The position numbers and the translations under genes are program-made. From Enterococcus cecorum (GTDB lineage Bacteria > Bacillota > Bacilli > Lactobacillales > Enterococcaceae): 54,631 nt of DNA. The stretch is from positions 1-54,631 of the forward strand of contig NZ_JAKUDS010000016.1 in the NCBI RefSeq assembly GCF_023221775.1. The letters run 5' to 3'. Position 1 is the first letter of the stretch. The number at the start of each line of letters is the position of its first letter. Of this stretch, positions 20,945 through 30,282 are shown in pieces. The notes beneath the pieces are model-generated. The model saw only the letters and a list, made by a program, of their open reading frames with translations, ran no database searches and was not told the origin of the DNA.

Positions 20945-21886
20945 TTAAGATTTTTTGACTTTTTTCATTGGGATATTATAAACAGCTAAATCTTTTGCGA
21001 CAGTAGTATTTTCGAAAATTTCTTGTGCTTCTTTAGCTAATGCAGATAAATCGCTGTTTAAATATCTTGAACTAATATGTGTCAGAATCAATTGTTTGAC
21101 ATTGGCTTTTTTGGCTACCGTAGCTGCTTGGTGTGTAGTTGAATGAAAATAAGCTTTGGCAAGTTTGGCTTCCGATTTATTAAATGTACTTTCGTGAACT
21201 AAGACGTCGGCCTCTTTTGCCAACTCAATAGAAGACTGTGTATATCGTGTATCACCTAAAATTGTGATGATTCTTCCCTTGATAGACTCACCAATAAAGT
21301 CATGTCCATCAATGATTCGACCATCTGGCAAAGTAACTGTTTCACCATTTTTAATTTTACCATAAATTGGACCAGGTTGAATGCCTAATTCTTTTAAGCG
21401 TTCAACTTGTAATTCTCCTTTAAAATCTGCCTCTTCAATGCGATAACCATAGGATAAAATACCATGATCTAGTTTTTCGGCATAGACTTTGAATTGACTA
21501 TCTTTAAAAACGACTTCTTTATCCTGTACCTCAATAAATTTTAATGGATAACCTAGACGTGATTTTGAAAGATTTAAGCTTGTTCGAACATATTCTTCAA
21601 TGCCTTTTGGTCCATAAATTTCAAGGGTTTCTTCACCACCTTGAAAAGAACGACTACTCAATAAGCCTGGTAACCCAAAAATATGATCCCCATGAAGATG
21701 CGTGATAAAGATTTTTTCAATTTTTCGTGGGCGAATAGCTGTTTTGAGAATTTGCATTTGTGTCCCTTCCCCACAGTCAAAGAGCCAAACAGCATTTCGC
21801 TCATCTAGTAGTTTTAAAGCTATACTTGTTACTGTACGATGTTTAGCAGGAACCCCCGCACCCGTACCTAAAAATTCTAATTCCAT
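20945..21886 (-). CDS. rnz: Ribonuclease Z
   Basis: tRNA 3'-end endonuclease of the metallo-beta-lactamase fold. FLGTGAGVP opens the protein, the Zn motif [13 protein letters not shown] lies near residue 62, SYGYRIEE near 140, LGDTRYT near 210 and LTHISSRY near 268. I chose ATG 21886 (313 aa, MELEFLGTG, the family's normal start). The frame extends to a GTG at 21919 with no RBS, and an ATG at 21895 is also possible. Confidence 0.92.
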   Translation of the reverse strand: MELEFLGTGAGVPAKHRTVTSIALKLLDERNAVWLFDCGEGTQMQILKTAIRPRKIEKIFITHLHGDHIFGLPGLLSSRSFQGGEETLEIYGPKGIEEYVRTSLNLSKSRLGYPLKFIEVQDKEVVFKDSQFKVYAEKLDHGILSYGYRIEEADFKGELQVERLKELGIQPGPIYGKIKNGETVTLPDGRIIDGHDFIGESIKGRIITILGDTRYTQSSIELAKEADVLVHESTFNKSEAKLAKAYFHSTTHQAATVAKKANVKQLILTHISSRYLNSDLSALAKEAQEIFENTTVAKDLAVYNIPMKKVKKS

Positions 21887-21980
21887 AATATCCATACTTT
21901 CATCAATTAAATTACTCACTAATTTTAACAGTTTTAATCTTAATTTAAAATAAAAATACTGAAAAAATCTTAATTTCTAT

Positions 21981-22019
21981 AAAAAAACTGATAGTACTCA
22001 TTTAAGAAGTACTATCAGT
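21981..22019 (-). terminator. Terminator after obg
   Basis: ACTGATAGTACT and AGTACTATCAGT form a perfect stem, with a run of T on the minus strand immediately 3'. Confidence 0.9.
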
Positions 22020-22025
22020 CAATGC

Positions 22026-23339
22026 TTATTCTACAAATTCAAATTCAAAGTTACCAATACGTACAATATCGCCATCTTTTGCACCGCGCGCACGTAAAGC
22101 TTCATCAACACCCATTGCTCTTAATTGACGGGCAAAACGCATAATGGTTTCATCGTGTTCAAAGTTTGTCATCTTGAATAATTTTTCTAGTTTTTCACCA
22201 GACAAAATCCATGAAGCATCATCATCGCGATCAATTTGGAATTCTTGTTCGTCTTTTGTAAAGCCATAATGAACCACCTCTTCTTCAATTTCTTCGTCAT
22301 ATAAAAGAAATTCTGGTGTAACTTCTAATAAATCAGCAGTGGCACTTAGTAAAGCCTCAATTCCCTTTCTAGTCACCCCTGAAATTGGAAAAACTGGAAT
22401 TGGTTCATCTAATTCATCCTTTTGTTCTTTGGCTAATTTTTCTTTAAAAACTTTTAGATTTTCTTCAGCATCTGGCATATCCATTTTATTTGCAACAATA
22501 ATTTGTGGACGCTCCATCAGACGTAGATTATAGCTAGCTAATTCATGATTAATCGCTAAATAATCTTCATAGGGGTCTCTTCCTTCCATTCCAGACATAT
22601 CAATCACATGTAAAATGACACGAGTACGTTCGATGTGTCTTAAAAATTGCGTACCCAAACCTACACCTTGGCTTGCCCCTTCAATTAAACCAGGTAAGTC
22701 TGCTGCTACAAAACTACGACCATCTTTTGTGTTGACCATACCTAAATTAGGAACAAGTGTGGTGAAGTGATAAGCCCCAATTTTAGGACGAGCAGCTGAG
22801 ATAATCGATAGTAAGGTAGATTTACCAACAGATGGAAAACCGACTAATCCAACATCAGCGAGCACTTTTAGTTCCAATTCGATTTTACGCTCTTGTCCTG
22901 GTTCGCCATTTTCGGCAATTTCAGGTGCAGGATTTCGCGGTGAGGCAAACCGAATATTACCACGTCCACCACGTCCCCCTTTTGCTACAACAAGTGTTTG
23001 ACCATTTTCGATTAAATCTCCTAATAGACGGCCAGTTTCAGCATCACGAACTGTTGTACCTTGAGGAACTTTCACATATAAATCTTCAGAACCACGGCCA
23101 TGCATCCCTTTACTCATACCATTTTCACCAGGTTGGGCTTTAAAATGTCGGTTAAAACGAAAATCCATTAATGTTCTAAGACCTTCATCCACGACTAAAA
23201 CCACATTTCCGCCACGGCCACCATCGCCACCAGCGGGTCCACCATCAGGCACATATTTTTCACGACGAAAGGCAACCATCCCATCGCCACCTTTACCTGC
23301 TTTAACATCAATTGTTACTTGATCCAAAAACATGGACAT
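22026..23339 (-). CDS. obg: GTPase Obg
   Basis: Ribosome-associated essential GTPase for large-subunit maturation and stress signalling. The 437-aa protein has the Gly-rich Obg fold (about residues 1-158: [25 protein letters not shown]), the G domain with GFPSVGKST near 166, a DLPGLIEGA switch II, NKMD near 283 and SGVTRKG, then the OCT domain (about 350-430). The start at 23339 fits GGAG 11 nt upstream and the family start MSMFLD. The earlier in-frame GTG overlaps that RBS. Confidence 0.96.
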   Translation of the reverse strand: MSMFLDQVTIDVKAGKGGDGMVAFRREKYVPDGGPAGGDGGRGGNVVLVVDEGLRTLMDFRFNRHFKAQPGENGMSKGMHGRGSEDLYVKVPQGTTVRDAETGRLLGDLIENGQTLVVAKGGRGGRGNIRFASPRNPAPEIAENGEPGQERKIELELKVLADVGLVGFPSVGKSTLLSIISAARPKIGAYHFTTLVPNLGMVNTKDGRSFVAADLPGLIEGASQGVGLGTQFLRHIERTRVILHVIDMSGMEGRDPYEDYLAINHELASYNLRLMERPQIIVANKMDMPDAEENLKVFKEKLAKEQKDELDEPIPVFPISGVTRKGIEALLSATADLLEVTPEFLLYDEEIEEEVVHYGFTKDEQEFQIDRDDDASWILSGEKLEKLFKMTNFEHDETIMRFARQLRAMGVDEALRARGAKDGDIVRIGNFEFEFVE

Positions 23340-23462
23340 TTTATCTATCACTCCAATTCTATTACAGTTTGCAACTCTACTTTATTGTACCTAGCAAAAA
23401 AATCTTTGTCTATTCTTTTTATTCCAAAAGACGAAAATATTAACGAATTCACAGAAAGTTCA

Positions 23463-23491
23463 TTGGAATATTGTCTATTATTTAGTATAAT
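23463..23491 (+). promoter_or_regulatory. Promoter for cyclophilin lipoprotein gene
   Basis: TTGGAA and TATAAT are spaced by 17 bp, 40 bp before the ATG. AAAGGAG lies 11 nt before the start. Confidence 0.7.
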
Positions 23492-23531
23492 TTATCACGT
23501 TAAGTCAAAATTTAAAGGAGCAACAACAATC

Positions 23532-24275
23532 ATGAAAAAATTAACGCTATTAACCTTATTAACTTGTACCTTTTTATTAGGTGCTTGTAGTTCGGGTAAG
23601 CAAACAACCACAACTACCTCTACAAAAGAAGAAACAACAACTTCATCAAAAAAAGTCGACTTAAATGCTTTGGACTTACCACAATTAGAGACAAACGTAA
23701 AAGAAAATGAAGATGTAGTTGAAATCGTGACGACTCAAGGAAATATTAAAGCAAAGTTATTTCCTGAGATTGCCCCAAAAGCTGTTGAAAACTTTATGAC
23801 ACACGCCAAAGAAGGCTATTATAACGGCACCCCTTTCCATCGCGTCATAGATGAATTTATGATTCAAGGTGGCGATCCTAAAGGTGATGGTACAGGTGGC
23901 GAAAGTATTTGGAAAAAAGGCTTTAAGGTAGAAATCTCTAATCGTCTTTACCATATTCGAGGTGCTTTAGCGATGGCGAGAAGTCAAGCTTTAGACAGTC
24001 AAGGTAGTCAATTTTATATCGTTCAAAATGATCAAGATGTTTCAGATGGTTTGGCTATTCAATATTATCCAGAAAAAATTATCGAAGCCTATAAAAAAGG
24101 TGGCACACCACAATTAGATGGCAATTATACAGTGTTTGGTCAAGTAATTGAAGGTATGGATGTTGTTGACAAAATTGCAAAAGCGGAAGTTAAAACAAGT
24201 GAAACAGGCGAAAAATCAACACCTGTTAATCCTGTAAAAGTAGAAAAAATCAATATTATCCAAGAAGCAAAATAA
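23532..24275 (+). CDS. Cyclophilin-type peptidyl-prolyl isomerase lipoprotein
   Basis: Secreted foldase anchored outside the membrane. A signal peptide ends in the lipobox LLGAC (Cys about residue 20), followed by a Thr/Ser-rich linker and the cyclophilin domain: FHRVIDEFMIQGGDP near 102, GALAMAR near 144, SQGSQFYIVQ near 156 and FGQVIEGMDVVDKI near 205. Length is 247 aa. The start is ATG 23532, since upstream frame residues are not signal-like. Monocistronic, between its own promoter and a terminator. Confidence 0.92.
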   Translation: MKKLTLLTLLTCTFLLGACSSGKQTTTTTSTKEETTTSSKKVDLNALDLPQLETNVKENEDVVEIVTTQGNIKAKLFPEIAPKAVENFMTHAKEGYYNGTPFHRVIDEFMIQGGDPKGDGTGGESIWKKGFKVEISNRLYHIRGALAMARSQALDSQGSQFYIVQNDQDVSDGLAIQYYPEKIIEAYKKGGTPQLDGNYTVFGQVIEGMDVVDKIAKAEVKTSETGEKSTPVNPVKVEKINIIQEAK

Positions 24276-24301
24276 GAGTGGGACTCCCCCACTCTTATTT
24301 T
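24274..24301. terminator. Bidirectional terminator (PPIase / fabN)
   Basis: AAGAGTGGG pairs with CCCACTCTT around a 5-nt loop with T-rich sequence after it, between convergent genes. Confidence 0.85.
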
Positions 24302-24741
24302 TATCTTTGATCACCCACGATAAAGGTAAACTCACATTCAGCAACTTTTTTACCTTCTACGGTTGCGATGGCGTCGGCTGTACCAACAGAGCGCTTTAAT
24401 TTCGTAATTTCAAAACTTAATTTCAAGACATCACCTGGAGTTACCTTTTGTCGGAATTTCGCTTTATTGATACCACCAATATAGGCAGTTCTTCCTTGAA
24501 ATTGACTTGATTTCAAAATAAGAATTGAGCCAGCTTGAGCTAATGTTTCGATAATAAGTGCCCCTGGCATTACCGGATTTCCAGGAAAATGTCCTTGAAA
24601 GAAATCTTCATTTATCGTGACATTTTTGGTTGCGATGATTTTTTTCCCATCAATCAATTCATCTACATAATCAATATAAATAATAGGAAAACGATTAGGA
24701 ATTAACTCCATTACTTCTGTTTCAGTCATAAATTTTGCCAT
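24301..24741 (-). CDS. fabN: 3-hydroxyacyl-ACP dehydratase FabZ/FabN family
   Basis: Hot-dog-fold dehydratase of type II fatty acid synthesis, 146 aa. The catalytic His and Glu lie in GHFPGNPVMPG and ETLAQAG (about residues 50-69). The opening VMELIPNRFPIIYIDYVDE resembles enterococcal FabN, the FabZ homologue that also isomerises to start unsaturated fatty acids. FabN versus plain FabZ is therefore my inference, and fabZ is the safe name. It stands alone, with a FabT-like palindrome at 24770-24782 in its promoter. It was probably once adjacent to divergent fabI, now separated by the IS island. Confidence 0.85.
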   Translation of the reverse strand: MAKFMTETEVMELIPNRFPIIYIDYVDELIDGKKIIATKNVTINEDFFQGHFPGNPVMPGALIIETLAQAGSILILKSSQFQGRTAYIGGINKAKFRQKVTPGDVLKLSFEITKLKRSVGTADAIATVEGKKVAECEFTFIVGDQR

Positions 24742-24769
24742 ATTATAAACCTCATTTTGTATAATTTAC

Positions 24770-24782
24770 TTTGATTATCAAA
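24770..24782 (-). promoter_or_regulatory. FabT-like operator upstream of fabN
   Basis: TTTGATTATCAAA is a perfect palindrome identical to the core I know for FabT, the acyl-ACP-responsive MarR repressor of lactic acid bacterial fatty acid genes. It lies 28 bp upstream of the fabN start. Confidence 0.7.
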
Positions 24783-24817
24783 CTATCATACTTTTGAATA
24801 TATTGCAACTTAAATTT

Positions 24818-24824
24818 ATAATAT
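24818..24824. repeat. Left 7-bp direct repeat of the island (ATAATAT)
   Basis: ATAATAT directly abuts the left terminal inverted repeat of the left IS982 copy. The same seven bases follow the right end of the right copy at 32242-32248. Read as a target-site duplication of the whole unit. Confidence 0.6.
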
Positions 24825-25448
24825 ACCCGTGGTGCTAGTTTATTTCAAAATACAGTAAAAAGCCCAGATGGACTATATTGATTTGGCTCGTCCAATTAAT
24901 CCGGAAAGCTATGAGTGAAATGCTTCCATCTGATAAATTAGCCATTATAGATAGTTTTCCTTTGCCACTTTGCCAACCTATTCGCAATCACAGAGCTACC
25001 ATTTTTTACAACGCCTCTAAACATCTTTGTTTCTACGGCTTCAAAGTTCATATGCTGGTGACCTTATCTGGTTATATTCTGAACTATGTTGTCACACCAG
25101 CCTCTGCACATGATATCAAGGTGATTTATGAACTATTAGAGGGACGCAAGCAATCGATTATCCTAGGGGATTTAGGCTACCTAAGCAGTGAACTCAAGAA
25201 GGCCTTAGAACAACAAGGTTACCATCTATGGACGCCATTTTGTAAAAACATGACAGGGGCCGAAGAACATAATGATTGGAAACTGATGGCCATGAGACGA
25301 ACTATTGAAACACGGTTTTCTGAACTGTGTCGTCTCTTTAACATCAAACATACATTAGCTAGAAGCCTAGCCGGACTACAGTTACGAATTGAACAAATTA
25401 TTCTAGCTAATAACTTACGCTATTTTGAAATGAACTAGCACCACAGGT
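24825..25448 (+). mobile_element. IS982-family copy 1, internally deleted
   Basis: Terminal repeats start ACCCGTGGTGCTAGTT on the left and end in CCACAGGT on the right (one base differs from copy 2). At 624 bp it is about 340 bp shorter than copy 2. Sequence after GGACTATA (about 24876) jumps to TTGATTTGGC, removing the N-terminal third of the transposase and its start. It has inserted into an IS110-type remnant. Confidence 0.85.
24877..25438 (+). pseudogene. IS982 family transposase, N-terminally truncated
   Basis: The frame carries IDSFPLPLCQP, FYGFKVHMLVTLSGY, a D-box LGDLGYLSSE and RRTIETRFSEL from the IS982 DDE transposase (full length about 287 aa in copy 2). It lacks the N-terminal region and also about seven residues (the KGLADIG segment) through a 21-bp in-frame deletion at about 25007. 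No plausible start with RBS remains. Confidence 0.85.
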
Positions 25449-25930
25449 AACCTATATTACTTCGAACTAAAGCATTAGCGGCTTCGATTAGTGTGGTTCT
25501 AATTGTACCGTTTCCTTGTTTCGTAATAGCACCTATTCTGACGTGTGGTCCACTTGAATCGTCATTGCAGTAATGGTATCCACAATTTTTAAACAACGTA
25601 TCTGTTGAACAGGTTTAACATATCGCTATTGTTGGGAAAATGCTTCTATACTTGCATCAAAACGTTCAATTTGATCGTTCAAATCGTAATATTGGAGCAA
25701 CATCTCATTGAGTGTTTCCCGTAGTATTACCGATAATTAAAGTTGTTTTAACCATTTAATATGAGCTACAGTCCACTTACTTCTTTGATAGTTGAAACCA
25801 TGACGTAATACAAAAGCATTAATTTGTTTTTTGATAACTCCTCGAGCCTTACATGCGTTTTTACGTAAACGAACAAACTCTTTAATTTCTATATCTTCAT
25901 CATCTTTTGTAATCGCCAATAAAGGTTTTC
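25449..25930 (-). pseudogene. IS110-family transposase remnant (C-terminal part)
   Basis: On the minus strand the frame at 25737-25919 reads ITKDDEDIEIKEF, then RGVIKKQINAFVLRHGF and SKWTVAHIKWL, typical of the middle of IS110 recombinases. Downstream, in shifted frames, VRIGAITKQGNGTIRTTLIEAA matches the family's C-terminal region. Several stops and frameshifts make it non-functional, and IS982 copy 1 interrupts its end. Confidence 0.75.
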
Positions 25931-25975
25931 CTTTTATCAGTTAATTGAAATCCTATATCTAAATAGTCCTCATAT

Positions 25976-26020
25976 CTAAGTTTAGCCAGCATCTCACTTA
26001 CAGATGCTGGCTAAACTTAG
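25976..26020. repeat. Perfect 19-bp inverted repeat with 7-nt loop
   Basis: CTAAGTTTAGCCAGCATCT and its exact complement flank CACTTAC. No T-run follows on either strand, so it is not a classical terminator. It lies 25 bp past the end of the 25-codon ORF and before IS110 debris. It may end the efa transcript, mark an IS end or act as a DNA hairpin. Confidence 0.6.
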
Positions 26021-26044
26021 AACTTTTGCTAAATCATTATTTTT

Positions 26045-26122
26045 TTATTTCTTTTTTCTTTTTGATAATTCCTGAATTGCTAGTAAATAAATTAGTAAAG
26101 TAGTTGGTTTAATTTGTAGCAT
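26045..26122 (-). CDS. 25-aa small ORF at the end of the Mn transporter operon
   Basis: A short frame starts 14 bp after the binding-protein stop with a near-ideal RBS (GGAGG, 6 nt before the ATG). It encodes 25 residues: a short polar start, a hydrophobic stretch (TTLLIYLLAI, residues about 7-16) and a strongly basic tail (KRKKK) before TAA. This fits a small membrane-associated or amphipathic peptide. I do not recognise it. The RBS and operon position argue for translation. Short length means chance cannot be excluded. Confidence 0.45.
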   Translation of the reverse strand: MLQIKPTTLLIYLLAIQELSKRKKK

Positions 26123-26136
26123 ACCTATCCTCCAAA

Positions 26137-27078
26137 TTATTTCGAAAGGCCTTCAGCAATTTTATCCAGGTTCCATTTCATCATCGCGTAGTAACTATCA
26201 CCATCTTGTCCTTTCTCTGCAATTGAATCAGTAAAAATCGTTGAATAGATAGGAATATTGGTATCTTTCGATACTGTTTTCATCGGTCTATCGTCTACGC
26301 TGCTTTCTACAAATAAGGAAGGAACTTTTGTTGTGCGTAGTCTTTCAACTAAGTGTTTAATTTGATCTGGCGTTCCTTCTTCTTCAGTGTTGATTTCCCA
26401 AATGTAAGCAGAAGGCACATTATATGCTTTCGAGAAATACTTAAAGCATCCTTCACTTGTAACAATCATTTTTTTATCATTCGGAATTGAAGCAAATTTA
26501 GATTTTGCTTCTTTGTCTAGCGCATCCAATTTTTCAATATACTTATCTAGATTTTCTTTATAGAATTTTTTATTACCAGGATCTTTTTCCGCCAAATGTT
26601 TTTCAATGTTTTTAGCGTAAATAATACCGTTTTCTAAATTTAACCAAGCATGAGGATCTTCCTTCCCTTTCTCACTCTGACCCTCTAAGTAAATAACATC
26701 TATGCCATCACTTGCTGCAAAATAGTCTCTGTTTTCCTCCTTGTTCGCATTTTTAACTAATTTTGTAAACCAAGCATTTCCTCCAGTTTCCAAGTTAACA
26801 CCGTTATAAAAAATCAAATCTGCTTTTGAAGTTTTTTGAACATCTTCAGGCAAAGGTTCATATTCATGAGGATCTTTCCCAATAGGTACAATACTGTGTA
26901 AATCAATTTTATCCTTTGCTATATTTTCAGTAATATCTGCTAAAATCGAATTAGTAACTACTACTTTTAATTTTTCGTTCGAAGTCACTTTATCTTTACT
27001 ATTTGTTGAACACGCGCCTAATATAAAAAGAGCAATCAAAATCCCCAGACTTCCTACTACTTTCCATTTTCTCATCAT
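26137..27078 (-). CDS. efaA: Mn-type ABC transporter substrate-binding lipoprotein (EfaA/PsaA family)
   Basis: Cluster A-I metal-binding lipoprotein (313 aa). The signal peptide ends in the lipobox LGAC near residue 22. The four metal ligands expected for the PsaA/ScaA/EfaA manganese (sometimes iron) group are in place: His in GKDPHEYEP, His in KEDPHAWLN, Glu in [11 protein letters not shown] and Asp in [10 protein letters not shown]. The His-rich loop of zinc-type AdcA/ZnuA is absent. Its start overlaps the permease stop (ATGA). It is the third gene of an ATPase-permease-binding protein operon, as in enterococcal efaCBA. Confidence 0.85.
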   Translation of the reverse strand: MMRKWKVVGSLGILIALFILGACSTNSKDKVTSNEKLKVVVTNSILADITENIAKDKIDLHSIVPIGKDPHEYEPLPEDVQKTSKADLIFYNGVNLETGGNAWFTKLVKNANKEENRDYFAASDGIDVIYLEGQSEKGKEDPHAWLNLENGIIYAKNIEKHLAEKDPGNKKFYKENLDKYIEKLDALDKEAKSKFASIPNDKKMIVTSEGCFKYFSKAYNVPSAYIWEINTEEEGTPDQIKHLVERLRTTKVPSLFVESSVDDRPMKTVSKDTNIPIYSTIFTDSIAEKGQDGDSYYAMMKWNLDKIAEGLSK

Positions 27079-27917
27079 AATGATCTCTCCTTCTTTCTTA
27101 AAAATTTTTGTTTTGGTGAGATTAGAAAACTAATTACAAATAAGGATGCCACTGTTAAAACAATACTTGATCCTGCGGCTATGTTAAAATTATAACCAAT
27201 AAACAATCCAAGTAATGATGAGCTTGCCCCGACTGCTGCAGAAATAAATATCATAGTTTTCAAACTATTTGCATATAAATATGCTGTAGCTGCTGGCGTG
27301 ATTAACATTGCAACAATTAATATAGTTCCTACACTTTGCATAGCTGTTACTGCTACTAAAGTTAATAGAACCATCAATAGATAATGATAAAAATTGACAT
27401 TCATCCCCATTGCTTTTGCCATTAATGGATCAAAAGAAGTGATTAATAATTCTTTAAAAAATAGAACTACTATAACCAACACTAAAACAGAAACGCCAAT
27501 TGTAATCCACTTATCAATATCTTGTACAGCTAAAATATTTCCAAACAAGATATGAAATAAATCAGTTGAGCTATTTGCAACACCTATAAGGATAACTCCT
27601 AGTGCTAAAAAAGAACTGAAAGTAATACCAATTGCTGTATCTCCTTTTATTACACTATTGCTTTTTATAAAAGTAATAATGATAGAAGCTAATAGACCAA
27701 ATACAATCGCACCAATAAAAAAGTTAATGCCTAAAATATAAGAAATTGCTACTCCTGGCAAAACAGCATGAGAAATAGCATCGCCCATAAGAGACATTCC
27801 TCTTAAAATAATAAAACAACCTACTGTTCCAGAAACAATCCCTATAACTACAGATGTAATTAGAGCATTCTGTAAAAAGTGAAAGTCATACAGACCATTA
27901 ATGAAATTTTGAAGCAT
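27075..27917 (-). CDS. efaB: Mn-type ABC transporter permease (EfaB-like)
   Basis: ABC-3 family metal permease, 280 aa with about eight to nine hydrophobic segments. The cytoplasmic coupling stretch [22 protein letters not shown] (about residues 39-60) is characteristic. I start at ATG 27917, one base after the ATPase stop, with GAGAGGGGG upstream. A longer frame reaching 27953 overlaps the ATPase gene. It forms the channel for the metal delivered by EfaA. Confidence 0.85.
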   Translation of the reverse strand: MLQNFINGLYDFHFLQNALITSVVIGIVSGTVGCFIILRGMSLMGDAISHAVLPGVAISYILGINFFIGAIVFGLLASIIITFIKSNSVIKGDTAIGITFSSFLALGVILIGVANSSTDLFHILFGNILAVQDIDKWITIGVSVLVLVIVVLFFKELLITSFDPLMAKAMGMNVNFYHYLLMVLLTLVAVTAMQSVGTILIVAMLITPAATAYLYANSLKTMIFISAAVGASSSLLGLFIGYNFNIAAGSSIVLTVASLFVISFLISPKQKFLRKKERSL

Positions 27918-27918
27918 A

Positions 27919-28638
27919 TTATTCCCCCTCTCCAATAAATATAGTATCTCCATAAGCTTTTTTTAAATTCACTTCATTAAAGACAGATTCTACACTTTCG
28001 TGAGCAATTAGATTTCGATTCAAAAGAATAATATTATCAAAATACTTCTTTACCTTGCTTAAATCATGATGCACGATTAGTACTGTTTTTCCCTGATGTT
28101 TCAATTCTTTTAACGTATCCATAATTATTCGTTCACTAATTAAGTCTATCCCTACAAATGGTTCATCTAAAAATATAAAATCCGCATTTTGAGCAAGACA
28201 TCTTGCTAAAAGTACACGTTGAAATTGTCCTCCAGATAATTCTCCTATTTGATGATTAGAATATTCTTCCATATCGACCTTTTCCAAAGCCTTTGAAACT
28301 CTTTGCCATTCTGCATTTTTAATTCTTTGAAAAACTTTTATTCCGGCATACGTTCCCATAGATACACATTCTTTTACTTTTATTGGAAAAGTAAAATCAA
28401 TATCAGCTTTTTGCTCTACATATGCAATCTTTACCAGTTTTTTATTGATATCTTCATTATTAATGGAGACCTCTCCCTGATGAGGGATAATATTTAACAT
28501 TGCTTTAAGTAATGTAGATTTTCCAGCACCATTTGGACCAATAATACCTGTTAGAGTACCTTCTTGTATTTTTAAAGAAATATTGTTCAATGCTAAAAAA
28601 TCGTTATAACAAACAGTAAGTTTTTTCACTTCTAACAT
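27919..28638 (-). CDS. efaC: Mn-type ABC transporter ATPase (EfaC-like)
   Basis: Cytoplasmic ATPase of the metal importer, 239 aa: Walker A GPNGAGKST near residue 34, Q-loop AYVEQK near 74, signature LSGGQFQRV near 136, Walker B FIFLDEP near 158 and the switch His in LIVHHDL near 189. It is the first gene of the operon, with RBS AAGGAGAAAG. A TATAAT -10 and a Fur-family palindrome lie just upstream. Confidence 0.88.
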   Translation of the reverse strand: MLEVKKLTVCYNDFLALNNISLKIQEGTLTGIIGPNGAGKSTLLKAMLNIIPHQGEVSINNEDINKKLVKIAYVEQKADIDFTFPIKVKECVSMGTYAGIKVFQRIKNAEWQRVSKALEKVDMEEYSNHQIGELSGGQFQRVLLARCLAQNADFIFLDEPFVGIDLISERIIMDTLKELKHQGKTVLIVHHDLSKVKKYFDNIILLNRNLIAHESVESVFNEVNLKKAYGDTIFIGEGE

Positions 28639-28655
28639 AACTTTCTCCTTCTAAA

Positions 28656-28678
28656 TGATAATGATTATCACAATTATA
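28656..28678 (-). promoter_or_regulatory. Fur-family operator and -10 of the Mn transporter operon
   Basis: TGATAATGATTATCA (28656-28670) is a perfect 7-1-7 palindrome equal to the Firmicute Fur consensus and one base per half from PerR boxes. A TATAAT (28673-28678, minus strand) ends 2 bp upstream, so the operator covers the transcription start. That suits repression by a metal-loaded Fur-family protein. An upstream TTGACT exists, but at 22 bp the spacing is poor. Confidence 0.7.
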
Positions 28679-28808
28679 TGGTATACAGAAAAAATATTTT
28701 AGTCAAGCCTAAATTTTAAAATTTAGATTTTTTTCTGTTGCTGAAGATTAGGATGAGAAAACTATTTGAAACTACCTGTATAGTAAGTAGTTTTAAAACA
28801 AAAAAAGA

Positions 28809-29552
28809 GTAAGCGCCCAATAACTAGGTATATTGAAAATCTCCAAAGTCACTCGACTTTGGAGATTCTTTTCTTTATTTACAATTTGCTTGTACAGTTT
28901 CTGACCATGGAAAATAAGCTTCTAGAACTGCTTTTTTTGCGAAAGACTCCTCATTGGGTAACTTCTCCAAAAGATAGGTGAGATATTTCTCTGAGTCTAA
29001 GCCATTTCGTTTGGCAGTTTCCAAAAGCGAAAGGATGATTGCGCTAGATTTGGCTCCTTCAAAACTTTGAGAGAAAAGCCAATTCTTACGTCCCATGACT
29101 AATCCTTTAATCGCACGATCAGCTAGATTATTGGATAATACTAAGGAACCATCTGTTGAAACTGTTTTAAATGTTTCCTCATATTTCAAGGCATAGGTGA
29201 GCGCACGGCCTAATTTCGATCCTGGGAGCACCGATTGATTGCGACACCAATCAAAGAACGTTGTCATCAATGGTGCTAAGATTTCTTTGCGCTTGCACAA
29301 TCTTTCACCTGAAGGCAGCTCAGCCCAAGATGCTTCTAGTGAAAACATCTGATCACAATAATCTAATCCCTTGCGCCCCAATGACTTCTTATCTGCCTAT
29401 TTAGGCGTTGCTTCAAAAAATTTTCGGCGCACATGTGCCCAACAACCTACTAACTTTGACCTAGGCAATTGGCGATACGCTGACCACATATCACAGTGAA
29501 CATAGCCATCAAATTCGCCAAGAAATTCTTGAACTGCTAGGCCGCTTCGGCG
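28809..29552 (-). pseudogene. IS66-family transposase remnant with terminal repeat
   Basis: The minus-strand frame reads EFLGEFDGYVHCDMWSAYRQL, then WAHVRRKFFEATPK, a TAG stop, then a continuing C-terminal part (28875-29381) with LSNNLADRAIKGLVMGRKNW, all IS66 TnpC signatures. The N-terminal half is missing beyond 29552. GTAAGCGCCCA at 28809 has the GTAA start of IS66 terminal repeats, so the right-hand end of the element in transcription sense survives. Confidence 0.8.
28839..28866. terminator. Hairpin at the end of the IS66 remnant
   Basis: ATCTCCAAAGTC and GACTTTGGAGAT form a perfect 12-bp stem with a 4-nt loop. A T-rich run follows on the plus strand. It may insulate the efa promoter from IS transcription. 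Confidence 0.6.
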
Positions 29553-29960
29553 TTGATAAGGTCATTGATTTAGTCAAATTTGTTAGTTAATGCAGAGCAA
29601 TGAATTATTCAGGTGTATTTATACAGAAATAACAAAATTGGGATTTCGACTCGATATTGCGTGGATTTCAAGATACAATAGTCAGCGGAAAGGATCCGCA
29701 TGGGATTGTGCTACTTTCTCATGTAGCTAGTGGAATGCTAGTCTTCGTTTAAAAGTATGCTCCCCAGACCGTTGTTAAAACTACCAACACACTATCTGTT
29801 TGGTTCATCTAAAACAGCTTCTAGTAGTAGATAGAAGTGCGGCTTGTTTTTGATAAACATTGTATTCTCGTAGGCGAGGTTTTTGTTATGCAACGTGTAT
29901 CTTGGAATGCCCGCAGTATCGTAGTCTTTCCTAATAAATTCAAGAAAGGAGGTCCCTTCC
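29553..29960. other. IS debris without genes
   Basis: No credible gene. 29553-29790 is unrecognised decayed sequence. 29790-29960 directly precedes the start of an IS110-type recombinase fragment and should correspond to that element's 5' non-coding end, where IS110 elements encode their guide (bridge/seek) RNA. This is inferred from position only. GAAAGGAGG at 29944 is the fragment's RBS. Confidence 0.4.
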
Positions 29961-30234
29961 ATGAAATTATTTATAGGATTAGATGTTAGTTCTGATAAAC
30001 TTGATGTTTGCTTCCTTACGGCTGAATTAGAAATTATCCACAAAGGAAGCTATCACAATGATATTGATGGTGCCTCTCATTAAAGGAAAAATACTTTCTC
30101 TTTATGAAGAGTATGCTTTCAGTAAGGTTGTTATCGGAATGGAATCAACTTCCATGTATAGTTCTCATCCACTTATTTTCTTTCATGAAGACGAGGACTT
30201 AAAGAAGTTGAATTGTGATGTGGTTTTATCGTAA
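29961..30234 (+). pseudogene. IS110-family recombinase, N-terminal fragment
   Basis: Starts at ATG 29961 after a strong AAAGGAGG. It reads FIGLDVSSDKLDVCFL (the DEDD-domain first Asp), then stops at 30081. The next frame continues with KVVIGMESTSMYSSHPL, the second acidic motif, and ends in a stop at about 30232. So it has a frameshift and lacks the rest of the protein. Opposite orientation to the IS110 piece at 25449-25930. Confidence 0.75.
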
Positions 30235-30282
30235 AAATTAAATTAAAAATTTTCTTGACTTTACACCACTATGCTTCAATAC

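Noticed and set aside
24877-25438. The 186-codon frame of IS982 copy 1 as a functional gene
   Set aside because: It lacks the N-terminal third and seven internal residues relative to copy 2, and no start with an RBS remains.
24825-25448. Treating the two IS982 copies as independent simple insertions
   Set aside because: Neither copy has matching flanks on its own two sides. The matching 7-bp repeats are at the outer ends of the pair.
26137-28638. Reading the ABC transporter as a zinc (AdcABC/ZnuABC) importer because of the nearby Zur operon
   Set aside because: The binding protein lacks the His-rich loop and has the His-His-Glu-Asp set of the Mn group. Its operator is Fur-type, not Zur-type.
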